A stretch of DNA of 64,000 nt from DASRDS01 sp035570055 (GTDB lineage Bacteria; Gemmatimonadota; Gemmatimonadetes; Gemmatimonadales; Gemmatimonadaceae): assembly GCA_035570055.1 (NCBI GenBank), contig DATMLM010000058.1:10414-74413 (forward strand). Direction: 5' to 3'. A model generated the notes under the pieces. That model was not told where the DNA came from. It was given only the letters and a program-made list of their open reading frames with translations, and did no database searches. Numbering within the stretch: the stretch's first letter is position 1; each line of letters begins with the position of its first letter. Made by a program: the position numbers and the translations under genes. Below are positions 1 to 7,548 of the stretch, piece after piece.

Positions 1-1
1 T

Positions 2-1138
2 GGCGTCAGCGTGATCGTGCCCGCGTACAACGAAGGCAAAGTCATCCTGCGCACGATCGAGAGCTTGCTCGCGCAGGAATACGACGGCGATCTGGAAGTG
101 GTCGTCGTGGACGATGGCTCTGCTGACCGCACCTACCAGATCGCGCTTCAGGAGTACGGCGCTGATCCCCGCGTGCACATATACCAGAAGGAGAATGGCG
201 GCAAGGCGTCGGCCCTCAACTTCGGCCTCACGAAAGCTCACCACGATATCGTTATCGGGCTCGACGCCGATACGATCTTCGCGACGGATACCGTCGCCGA
301 GCTGGTGCAGCCTTTGGCCGACCCTCGGGTTGGCGCCGTGGCTGGGAACGCGAAGGTTGGCAATCGCGTCAATCTCGTCACGCGGTGGCAGGCATTGGAG
401 TATGTGACGAGCCAGAACCTCGATCGGCGTGCGTTCTCACTGCTGAACGGCATTACCGTCGTGCCGGGAGCGGTGGGGGCTTGGCGAAGGTCGCTGATTC
501 AGGAAGTCGGCGGGTTCCAGAACGACACGCTCGCCGAAGATCAGGATCTCACGCTACGGATACGCAGAACCGGGTCTTCGATTGCCTACGCCGACGGTGC
601 GATCGGCTATACCGAGGCGCCGGATTCGTTGAGAACCCTCGCGCGTCAACGGTTTCGTTGGTCATTTGGAACGTTGCAATGCGCGTGGAAGCATCGGGAC
701 ACGTTGTTCCGCAAGAAATATGGATCGCTCGGTTGGGTTGCACTCCCGAACGTGTGGCTGTTCCAGCTGCTCTTGCCCGCGCTGTCGCCGCTCGCCGATC
801 TCATGTTCTTGTGGAGTCTCGTTTCGATCATCGAGACGCGCTACACGCACGGGGCGACGTACGCGCTCACGAGCCTCGAGAAGGTGCTCACGTACTACGC
901 GGTGTTCCTCCTCGTCGACTGGCTGGGCGCGGTCGTCGCGTTTCTGATGGAGCCCGACGAGGACTACGCGCTCACGTGGCTCATATTTATCCAACGCTTC
1001 GTGTACCGTCAGCTCATGTACTGGGTCGTCGTGCGCTCGTTCATGGCCGCGCTGCACGGGCGTGTCGTCGGCTGGGGCAAGCTGGAGCGGAAAGCGACCG
1101 TCTCGGTGCCACCATCGAGCGTTACTTTACGGACGTGA
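2..1138 (+). CDS. Family 2 glycosyltransferase, membrane-bound (5' end outside window)
   Basis: The frame is open to the window edge (Gly-Val-Ser precede the first possible GTG at 11), so the N-terminus lies upstream. Visible GT-A features are the nucleotide-binding VPAYNE, a DAD metal motif (DxD) near visible residue 80, the EDQDL block, and the Q-x-x-R-W motif written RQRFRW. Several hydrophobic segments follow toward the C-terminus. This combination is typical of processive membrane synthases (PgaC, BcsA and hyaluronan synthase type) that polymerise a sugar at the inner membrane. Its polymer cannot be told from sequence. The stop overlaps the next start as TGATG, so the two genes are probably translationally coupled. 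Confidence 0.9.
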   Translation, partial: GVSVIVPAYNEGKVILRTIESLLAQEYDGDLEVVVVDDGSADRTYQIALQEYGADPRVHIYQKENGGKASALNFGLTKAHHDIVIGLDADTIFATDTVAELVQPLADPRVGAVAGNAKVGNRVNLVTRWQALEYVTSQNLDRRAFSLLNGITVVPGAVGAWRRSLIQEVGGFQNDTLAEDQDLTLRIRRTGSSIAYADGAIGYTEAPDSLRTLARQRFRWSFGTLQCAWKHRDTLFRKKYGSLGWVALPNVWLFQLLLPALSPLADLMFLWSLVSIIETRYTHGATYALTSLEKVLTYYAVFLLVDWLGAVVAFLMEPDEDYALTWLIFIQRFVYRQLMYWVVVRSFMAALHGRVVGWGKLERKATVSVPPSSVTLRT

Positions 1139-1800
1139 TGACGCGCCGGCTCCCGCTGTTTCCGCTCCCGCTGGTGCTGTTTCCCGGCGTGCCGCTTCCG
1201 TTGCACATCTTCGAGCCGCGGTATCGGATCATGCTCGCCGATTGCCTCGAGGGCGACCGCGAGTTCGGCATCGCGTTTCGGCCGGATGGTGTCGCCGAGC
1301 GGGACCTCCCGCCGGGACACGTCGGGTGCGTTGCCCGGGTCGAGAGTACCGAGCTGCTGCCGGACGGGCGATCGAATGTGATCGTCCGTGGCACCGATCG
1401 GTTCGCCCTGGATCGATATCTTGATTCGACACGGCCGTACCACGTGGCCGAGGCGTCGAGCTACGATGACGCGGACGAGCCGCCGCTGACATTGGCGCCG
1501 GGTGCGTCGCGGGTGCGGGAGCTGTTCGTTCGCGTCGGGACGGCGGCGCGCACGATTCAGGATGATCCTGACGCACTGCCGATGCTTCCCGACGATCCGG
1601 CGTTGCTCGCGTTCGCGGTGGCGGCGCTCATCGAGATGGATGCGCCGGCCCGGCAGCGGCTGCTCGTGTCGCGTTCGCCGAGCGCTCGTCTCAGGGACAT
1701 CGAGTTGCTCCTCTCGCCGGCGGTCGACTCGCTGGAACGGCGCGCCACGGTGCACGTGCGCGCGAAATCCAATGGACATGGCCCACACCCTGGCGCCTGA
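1138..1800 (+). CDS. Lon-type substrate-binding (LAN) domain protein
   Basis: About 220 residues. It opens with the hallmark of the Lon N-terminal domain family (LPLFPLPLVLFPG, then LPLHIFEPRYRIM), followed by the GCVARV-type strand and a helical C-terminal part. It has no ATPase or protease domain, so it is a stand-alone substrate-binding-domain protein like those annotated 'LON peptidase substrate-binding domain-containing', whose partners are mostly unknown. The start is the ATG at 1138, which overlaps the TGA of the upstream glycosyltransferase. Its 3' end overlaps glcD by up to 29 bases. Confidence 0.88.
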   Translation: MTRRLPLFPLPLVLFPGVPLPLHIFEPRYRIMLADCLEGDREFGIAFRPDGVAERDLPPGHVGCVARVESTELLPDGRSNVIVRGTDRFALDRYLDSTRPYHVAEASSYDDADEPPLTLAPGASRVRELFVRVGTAARTIQDDPDALPMLPDDPALLAFAVAALIEMDAPARQRLLVSRSPSARLRDIELLLSPAVDSLERRATVHVRAKSNGHGPHPGA

Positions 1801-3175
1801 AACGCTGATCGCTATCGTCGGCGCGCACGGGGTCAAGGTGCGGCCGAGTGAGTTGCTGGTCTATACGGCGGATGGGTTGCCCGGATATAAAAAGCAGCCC
1901 TCGATCGCCGTCTTTCCCGAGACTCGTGACCAAGTCGTGGCGGTGATCCGTGCACTCGCGGCAGCCGGAGTCCCATTCGTCCCCCGCGGAGCGGGGACAG
2001 GATTGTCGGGCGGTGCGCTGGCGGACGGCGTCGTGTTGTTGGGACTGAACAGGCTCACCCGGATCCTGTCGATCGATCCGGTGAACCGCCTCGCCGTCGT
2101 AGAGCCGGGCGTGGTGAACGCGGCACTCAGTCGCGCGGTTGCGCCGTACGGGTTGCATTACGCGCCTGATCCATCGAGCCAGGCCGCGTGCACCGTTGGC
2201 GGGAATGTCGCTGAGAATGCCGGCGGGCCCCATTGCCTCAAGTACGGCGTGACGCTCAATCACATCGTGGCGCTGACCGTCGTGTTGCCGGACGGCGCGG
2301 TCGTCACGCTCGGGAATCCGGCCGGCGAGCGCGAAGGCTACGATCTGCTCGGGTTGTTCGTGGGCTCGGAAGGGTGCTTCGGCGTGGCGATCGACATCAC
2401 CGTGCGGCTCACGCCGAACCCGCAAGCGGTGCGGACGCTCCTCGCCGATTTCTTGTCGCTCGACGATGCGGCGCGGGCGACGTCGGCGATTGTGGCGTCC
2501 GGTGTCATTCCCGCGGCGCTCGAGATGATGGACGGGCCGACGATTCGGGCCGTTGAGCAGTCGATCTATGCGGCAGGGTATCCGACGGATGCCGACGCCA
2601 TCTTGCTCGCGGAAGTCGACGGGCTCGCCGACGGGTTGGACGATGACGCGGAGACGATTCGCGCGATCTGTCTCGCGCACGGCGCTCGCACGGTGCACGT
2701 CGCATCGGATCCCGCCGAGCGGGCGAGGTTGTGGCAAGGGCGAAAAAAAGCGTTCGGCGCCATGGGGCGACTCGGCTCGCATCTCGTCGTACAGGATGCC
2801 GTGGTGCCCCGCACGGCACTGGCGACTGTGCTGGCTCAGACACGAGCCATCGCCGCACGATATGGCGTAACCGTGTGCAACGTCTTTCACGCCGGGGATG
2901 GCAATCTGCATCCCAACATCCCGTATCGCGGCACGGATCCCGATGAGGTGCGTCGGGTGCAGGCGGCGATGCGCGAGATCATGCAGGTGTGCATTGACGC
3001 CGGCGGGTCGATCACCGGCGAGCACGGGGTGGGACTCGATAAGATCGAGTACATGGACCGCATCTTCTCGAGCGAGTCCCTCGCGGCCCAATGCGCGGTG
3101 CGGACGGTCTTTGATCCCGAGCGGAGAGCGAATCCAGGCAAGGTCGTCCCAATACATAATTGTCGTGAACACTGA
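1772..3175 (+). CDS. glcD: Glycolate oxidase subunit GlcD-like FAD-binding oxidoreductase
   Basis: About 467 residues, close to the usual length of GlcD and D-lactate dehydrogenase flavoproteins. The N-terminal FAD-binding (VAO/PCMH) domain shows VPRGAGTGLSGGA and a GGNVAENAGGPHCLKYG nucleotide-binding block. The C-terminal FAD-oxidase domain shows CNVFHAGDGNLHPNI and ITGEHGVGLDK. It should oxidise glycolate or another 2-hydroxy acid and pass electrons via GlcE and GlcF to the quinone pool. Two ATGs (1772, 1778) are possible starts; either overlaps the Lon-domain gene. The order glcD-glcE-glcF with overlaps supports the assignment; substrate (glycolate or lactate) is inferred. Confidence 0.93.
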   Translation: MDMAHTLAPETLIAIVGAHGVKVRPSELLVYTADGLPGYKKQPSIAVFPETRDQVVAVIRALAAAGVPFVPRGAGTGLSGGALADGVVLLGLNRLTRILSIDPVNRLAVVEPGVVNAALSRAVAPYGLHYAPDPSSQAACTVGGNVAENAGGPHCLKYGVTLNHIVALTVVLPDGAVVTLGNPAGEREGYDLLGLFVGSEGCFGVAIDITVRLTPNPQAVRTLLADFLSLDDAARATSAIVASGVIPAALEMMDGPTIRAVEQSIYAAGYPTDADAILLAEVDGLADGLDDDAETIRAICLAHGARTVHVASDPAERARLWQGRKKAFGAMGRLGSHLVVQDAVVPRTALATVLAQTRAIAARYGVTVCNVFHAGDGNLHPNIPYRGTDPDEVRRVQAAMREIMQVCIDAGGSITGEHGVGLDKIEYMDRIFSSESLAAQCAVRTVFDPERRANPGKVVPIHNCREH

Positions 3176-4226
3176 CGAGATCCGGGACATGGTGCTCGAA
3201 GGCGTGCCGATGCGCATTGTTGGCGCCGGCACGTGGCTCGACGCCGGCCGGCCGGTGGAGGCTGGGCGCGTCGTCGAGCTGGGCACGTTGTCGGGGCTCG
3301 TCGAGTACACGCCGGGCGACTTGACGCTCACCGCGCACGCCGGCACGACGCTGGGCGACATCGCCCAGGCGACCGCGGCGGAGCGTCAGTGGCTGGCGCT
3401 CGATCCGTACGGTACAGAGGCCGGGACCCTCGGAGCCACGATCGCGACCGCGTCGGCCGGACCGCTGGCCCACGCGTTTGGGCGGCCACGCGATCTCGTC
3501 CTCGGCGTCGAGGCCGTGACAGGGACCGGCGCCGTCGTCCAGGGTGGGGGGCGCGTCGTGAAGAACGTCGCGGGGTTCGATCTCACGCGGGCGTTCACCG
3601 GATCGTGGGGGACGTTGGGCGTCATCACGAAGGTCACCGTTCGACTGCACGCGACGCCCGCGGTCGACGAGACATTCGTCATACCGGTCGGGCGAAGCTG
3701 GCGCGAGATCGCGCCGGTGCTCGATCGGATCGCGGCGGCATCCGTTGCGCCGATCGCGCTCGACGTCGTGAGCGCCGCGCTGGCGCGTTCGCTCGATCTC
3801 GGCGTCGACGACGCGGCCATCCTCGTGCGGATCGCGGGCAATGCGCGATCGGTGGCGGCTCAGCGCGGCGCGCTCGGACCGGCGGTCGAGTATCCGAGTG
3901 ACGTGTGGCGTGGGCTTCGGGCCGCCGAGGGGGCGACGGCATCGGTGTTGCGATGCTCGGACTTGCCGACGCGGGTCGGCGCCATCTGGGATGTGCTCGC
4001 GGCGAGTGACCGCATGCTCGACGCGAGTCCGCGGCGTGGGATTGTGCGGTGTATCGGCTTGGGACTCGTGCCCGAGGGGGTGAGTACCGTCATCGGCGAA
4101 CGCCTTCCCGCGGCCGCGTGGCAGGCGCTCGGGCCAGGGCCGGCGTCGGATCTCCTATCGCGCGATTTGCGGGCGGCGTTTGATCCGCAGCGGCTGCTCA
4201 ATCCAGGGATATTTGGGAATGGCTGA
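3165..4226 (+). CDS. glcE: Glycolate oxidase subunit GlcE-like FAD-binding protein
   Basis: About 353 residues from the GTG at 3165, matching GlcE (about 350). It has an FAD-binding type 4 domain: VGAGTWLDAGRP takes the place of the usual pyrophosphate loop, then GTEAGTLGATIATASAGP and GRVVKNVAGFDLTRAFTGSWG, which is very characteristic of GlcE. GlcE lacks the C-terminal oxidase domain of GlcD and acts as its partner in the GlcDEF complex. The start overlaps the glcD stop by 11 bases. An in-frame ATG at 3189 is the alternative but would trim the domain edge. Confidence 0.92.
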   Translation: MNTDEIRDMVLEGVPMRIVGAGTWLDAGRPVEAGRVVELGTLSGLVEYTPGDLTLTAHAGTTLGDIAQATAAERQWLALDPYGTEAGTLGATIATASAGPLAHAFGRPRDLVLGVEAVTGTGAVVQGGGRVVKNVAGFDLTRAFTGSWGTLGVITKVTVRLHATPAVDETFVIPVGRSWREIAPVLDRIAAASVAPIALDVVSAALARSLDLGVDDAAILVRIAGNARSVAAQRGALGPAVEYPSDVWRGLRAAEGATASVLRCSDLPTRVGAIWDVLAASDRMLDASPRRGIVRCIGLGLVPEGVSTVIGERLPAAAWQALGPGPASDLLSRDLRAAFDPQRLLNPGIFGNG

Positions 4227-5463
4227 GACGCCGCTCAGCATGGAGCGTCATGGGCTCGATCAGTGCGTGCACTGCGGGTTCTGCTTGCAGGCGTGTCCGA
4301 CGTATCTCGCGACCGGCGACGAGAACGATAGCCCGCGCGGGAGGCTCATGCTGATGCGGGCGCTCGTTGAGGGCGACCTCGACGTCCTCGATCCCGCGAT
4401 CGACACGCACATTGGGCGCTGCCTCGGCTGCCGGGCTTGCGAGACTGTGTGCCCGTCGGGCGTGCCGTATGGGCACCTGCTCGAAGCCACGCGAGCCACC
4501 ATCGTCGCCGAGCGGCCCCTCCCGCTCATCGGGCGCATCGTGCTCGGCATCTTCGCCTCGCCTGTCTTACTGCGCACCGCACTGTTCTGTGCCCGTGCGC
4601 TTCGCGCAACGCGTATCCCGGACGTCCTCGCCAGGTGGCGTGTGCCATTGGCAATGTTGGCCGCGACACGGCAAGTGGTACCGCAGCGTGCGTACCGCGT
4701 TGAGACGACCAGTGAACGAGGGACGGTTGCGCTGCTCCGCGGGTGTGTCATGGAGGGCTTGTTCGCCGAGACGAATCGCGCGACGGAGCGGACGCTCAAC
4801 GTCAATGGCTATCGCGTCATCGAGACGCCGCCGCAGCGATGCTGCGGCGCGCTGCATGCCCACGCGGGCGATGCGCGTACCGCGCGAGCGCTGGCGCGTG
4901 CCAATGTCGCCGCGTTCGACGCGTCCGGGGCGAAGTGGATCGCGATCAATGCGGCGGGATGCGGCGCGATGGTGAAAGAGTATGGCCGCCTGCTCGCGGA
5001 CGATCCGGCGTGGAGTGCGCGGGCTGCCGCGGTGGCGGCGAAAGCGCGGGACGTCAGCGAGTTGTTGGCGGCAGCCGGGCCGTTGCCGGGAGCGCCGATC
5101 AAAAAGCGTGTGACGTACGATGCCCCGTGCCACCTGTTGCATGCGCAGCGCGTAGCAGACGCGCCGCTGGCGGTGCTTCGGGCAATACCAGGGATGGAGC
5201 TCGTGCCGCTCGTCGACGCCGATCAGTGTTGCGGCAGCGCCGGCATCTACAACCTGCTCGAGCCGGAGCTGGCGGCGCAGGTGCTCGCGCCGAAGCTCGA
5301 GCGGATCGCCGAGTCTGGAGCGGAATGGGTCGCCACCGGCAACCCCGGTTGCCTCATGCAGATCGGCGCGGGCCTCCTGCTGTCCGGCGCGACCGCGCGG
5401 GCCGTCCACCCCGTTGACCTCCTCGACGCCTCTTACGCGGCTCGGGAGAATCCGTTTACTTGA
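4219..5463 (+). CDS. glcF: Glycolate oxidase iron-sulfur subunit GlcF-like
   Basis: About 414 residues. Two ferredoxin-type 4Fe-4S motifs lie at the N-terminus (CVHCGFCLQACP, residues ~15-26, and CLGCRACETVCP, ~74-85). Two cysteine-rich CCG domains of the heterodisulfide-reductase-B type follow (CCGALHAHAG and DQCCGSAGIYN). This is the standard GlcF architecture, the electron-transfer subunit that docks with GlcD/GlcE. The ATG at 4219 overlaps the glcE stop by 8 bases, so the three subunits form one coupled operon. Confidence 0.94.
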   Translation: MAETPLSMERHGLDQCVHCGFCLQACPTYLATGDENDSPRGRLMLMRALVEGDLDVLDPAIDTHIGRCLGCRACETVCPSGVPYGHLLEATRATIVAERPLPLIGRIVLGIFASPVLLRTALFCARALRATRIPDVLARWRVPLAMLAATRQVVPQRAYRVETTSERGTVALLRGCVMEGLFAETNRATERTLNVNGYRVIETPPQRCCGALHAHAGDARTARALARANVAAFDASGAKWIAINAAGCGAMVKEYGRLLADDPAWSARAAAVAAKARDVSELLAAAGPLPGAPIKKRVTYDAPCHLLHAQRVADAPLAVLRAIPGMELVPLVDADQCCGSAGIYNLLEPELAAQVLAPKLERIAESGAEWVATGNPGCLMQIGAGLLLSGATARAVHPVDLLDASYAARENPFT

Positions 5464-5467
5464 TCAC

Positions 5468-6472
5468 ATGACGTCCGTTCGCTTCGAGCCTCATATCCTG
5501 CCAAGCGAGTACACGGCGCTCAAGACCGGCGCCGGCCTCGTGGACAGGAGCGCCCGGGCCCGGTGGCGGTTCAACGGCGCGCGGGCGGTGGAGACGCTCA
5601 CCGGGCTGGTGACGAACGATGTCGCGAGTCTCACCCCTGGTCAGGGGCAGTACGCGGCGGTGCTGACGCCCAAGGGGAAGATCGTCGCCGATGTCCGGAT
5701 CCTGCGGCTCGATGACGCGATCATCGTCGACGTTCCGGCGCTCGCCGCGCCCGGCTTCGCGGACATCGTGAAGAAGTACATCAATCCGCGCGTGACGCCG
5801 TATGCCGATGAGTCGGCATCGACGTGCGCGCTCGGCGTGTATGGCGCGATGGCTGGACACGCGGTGAGCGCCGTGTCGGGGCTGTCGCCCGATACGCTGA
5901 CCGCGTTGCCAGCGTACGGTCATATCGCGGCCGACATCGGGACCATCGTTCGTGTGATGGGCGTGAGCGGCTACGAGATCATCGCGCCCGCCGATACGCG
6001 GGAGGCGCTCACCCGGCGTTTTGTCGCGGCCGGCGCTACGGTCTGCTCGGCGACCACGTGGGACATCGTGCGGGTCGAGGCCGGGATCCCCGAGTGGGGC
6101 ATCGACATCGACGATACCACGATCCCGCAAGAAGCCAACTTGGACGAGCTCGGCGCGATCTCGTACACGAAAGGGTGTTATACGGGACAGGAGACCGTCG
6201 CGCGCATTCATTTCCGCGGGCATGTCAATCGGCATCTGCGCGGACTGCGATTCGCGAGCACGCGAGAGGAGCTGCCGGCCGAGCGGGCGGAGTTGCATGA
6301 CGCGAATGGGAAGCCGGTCGGCGACGTGCGCAGCATCGTGTGCTCGCCACGGCTCGGGCCGATCGCGCTCGCCATCGTGCGGCGAGAGGTGACGCTGGGG
6401 AGCACCGTCACGGCGCGCGGTGAGCGAGAGGTCACGGCAACCGTGACCGCGCTGCCGTTTCCGGACGCGTGA
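5468..6472 (+). CDS. ygfZ: YgfZ/GcvT-family folate-binding protein
   Basis: About 334 residues. A GcvT-like folate-binding fold carries the diagnostic YgfZ signature KGCYTGQE near residue 235, with the cysteine required in YgfZ. It also has the N-terminal VTNDVASLTPGQGQYAAVLTPKGK block. YgfZ helps assemble or repair certain 4Fe-4S enzymes, so its place 4 bases after the iron-sulfur subunit glcF makes functional sense. The start at 5468 is chosen because it follows the glcF stop; an upstream in-frame ATG at 5414 would need a 50-base overlap. It is not the glycine-cleavage T protein: no gcvH or gcvP is present. Confidence 0.87.
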   Translation: MTSVRFEPHILPSEYTALKTGAGLVDRSARARWRFNGARAVETLTGLVTNDVASLTPGQGQYAAVLTPKGKIVADVRILRLDDAIIVDVPALAAPGFADIVKKYINPRVTPYADESASTCALGVYGAMAGHAVSAVSGLSPDTLTALPAYGHIAADIGTIVRVMGVSGYEIIAPADTREALTRRFVAAGATVCSATTWDIVRVEAGIPEWGIDIDDTTIPQEANLDELGAISYTKGCYTGQETVARIHFRGHVNRHLRGLRFASTREELPAERAELHDANGKPVGDVRSIVCSPRLGPIALAIVRREVTLGSTVTARGEREVTATVTALPFPDA

Positions 6473-7038
6473 GTCAGATCGAACGGACCGCGCTCAAAGA
6501 ATGGGCGGTCATGGTCGATGCGTTCGGCAGCGGCGACATCATCGCGATGGTGCGGAAAGGCGGCATCCGCGATCAGCATGGCGGTGGGTTTTCGCTGCGG
6601 CACGGCCGGTTCGTGTTGTATCCGACCCGGTTTCATCAGTCGACTGAGCAACTGTCCGAATCGCTCGCCGCGCGATTGGAGCGATCGCATGCGGCCATGG
6701 AACCGAGTGGGCACGTGCGCATCGAGTATGTGGCGCATAGGGCGATCTGTGTGACGGTCACCGACCTGGCGCGGTTGGCGCTCGTGCGACACGAGCTCGG
6801 GTTGTCGCTTGCGGCGCTCGAATCGCGATTCTCCTATCGCCAACCTGGAGTGACGCTCTCCGCACTGCGGGTCGAGCGACTGCGCCAGCCTGTCGTCATC
6901 CCTGAGTTACGGCGATATGGCGGATGCGTGTCGTGGCTCGAGCTGGACGACGACATATCGTGCGACGTGGACGACGTCGCGCCGGTGATCGGCGAGCGTG
7001 AGTTTCAGGAGCGGCTCTCGGTGATCGCGCCTGTCTGA
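6469..7038 (+). CDS. DUF1802 family protein
   Basis: 189 residues. The N-terminal half has the pattern of DUF1802 proteins: ALKEWAV, then VRKGGIRDQHGGGF and RFVLYPTRFHQ. The biochemical function of the family is unknown to me. The GTG start overlaps the upstream TGA (GTGA), so it is the last gene of the glc operon and may be co-expressed with it. No signal peptide or membrane segment is visible. Confidence 0.8.
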   Translation: MSQIERTALKEWAVMVDAFGSGDIIAMVRKGGIRDQHGGGFSLRHGRFVLYPTRFHQSTEQLSESLAARLERSHAAMEPSGHVRIEYVAHRAICVTVTDLARLALVRHELGLSLAALESRFSYRQPGVTLSALRVERLRQPVVIPELRRYGGCVSWLELDDDISCDVDDVAPVIGEREFQERLSVIAPV

Positions 7039-7047
7039 TGCACGAAG

Positions 7048-7063
7048 GGCGCAGCATTGCGCC
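7048..7063 (+). terminator. Hairpin after the glc operon (possible terminator)
   Basis: GGCGCA at 7048-7053 pairs with TGCGCC at 7058-7063 around a 4-base loop, 9 bases past the last stop of the operon. No T-run follows, so intrinsic termination is uncertain. Confidence 0.35.
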
Positions 7064-7090
7064 GCGCCCCACGTATCGTCTCGTCGGTTC

Positions 7091-7111
7091 GCTCTGCTTG
7101 AGGAGCAGAGC
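7091..7111. terminator. Inverted repeat between convergent genes
   Basis: GCTCTGCT at 7091-7098 and AGCAGAGC at 7104-7111 form a perfect 8-bp stem with a 5-base loop. It sits between the end of the DUF1802 gene and the stop of the oppositely oriented lipoprotein gene at 7119. A role as a bidirectional terminator is inferred from position; there is no T-tract on either side. Confidence 0.4.
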
Positions 7112-7118
7112 ACCGGAA

Positions 7119-7382
7119 CTACATCTTGCTCTTCTTGTGCTTCTTGCCGGAGTCGGCGGCCATACTCTTCATGGCCGTGTCCTTCTTCATGCCGGTGTCA
7201 GCCGACATTGACTTCATCGACGTGTCCTTCTTCATGCCGGTATCCGCCGTAGGCGCGGGAGCCATCGCGGGCGCGGGAGCGGCGGTCGACGTCGAATCGG
7301 CGCCCTGCGTTCCGGTATCCTTCGCCTTACACGCGACGGCGACGAGCGTGAATGCAGCAGCGACAAGGGCCAGGCGCTTCAT
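7119..7382 (-). CDS. Small lipoprotein with MxKDx-type repeats
   Basis: 87 residues. A signal sequence ends in a lipobox-like LVAVAC (Cys18), so a lipid-anchored exported protein is expected. The rest is Ala/Pro/Thr-rich and then repetitive: ADTGMKKDTSMKSM, a near copy ADTGMKKDTAMKSM, and a Lys-rich tail. This resembles what databases call pentapeptide MxKDx repeat proteins, which have no known function. The two repeat copies are also visible in the DNA. It stands alone between two operons of opposite direction. Confidence 0.72.
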   Translation of the reverse strand: MKRLALVAAAFTLVAVACKAKDTGTQGADSTSTAAPAPAMAPAPTADTGMKKDTSMKSMSADTGMKKDTAMKSMAADSGKKHKKSKM

Positions 7383-7473
7383 TACACAATCTCCTGATCA
7401 GGGGGTCGGAAATATGGGCGTGGCCGTGCACGCATCCGCATTCCGTCTGAAGCAAACGCTCGGAATCGGCAGG

Positions 7474-7501
7474 AAGTTACTGGCTACAATGGCACTGTCA
7501 A
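7474..7501 (-). promoter_or_regulatory. Possible sigma-70 promoter of the repeat lipoprotein gene
   Basis: On the minus strand TTGACA (7501-7496) is followed after 16 bases by TAACTT (7479-7474). The -35 box is perfect; the -10 keeps only the most conserved positions. The leader would be about 85 bases. Confidence 0.3.
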
Positions 7502-7548
7502 GACCAGTCCGCTAGTGCAAGTGCCAGCCGGGCGCTACTTTCGAGAGA

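Noticed and set aside
1691..3361. 556-codon open frame on the minus strand over glcD
   Set aside because: Arg/His-rich shadow frame of a clear glcD gene; no domain recognisable. Many similar long antisense frames in this GC-rich window were dropped for the same reason.
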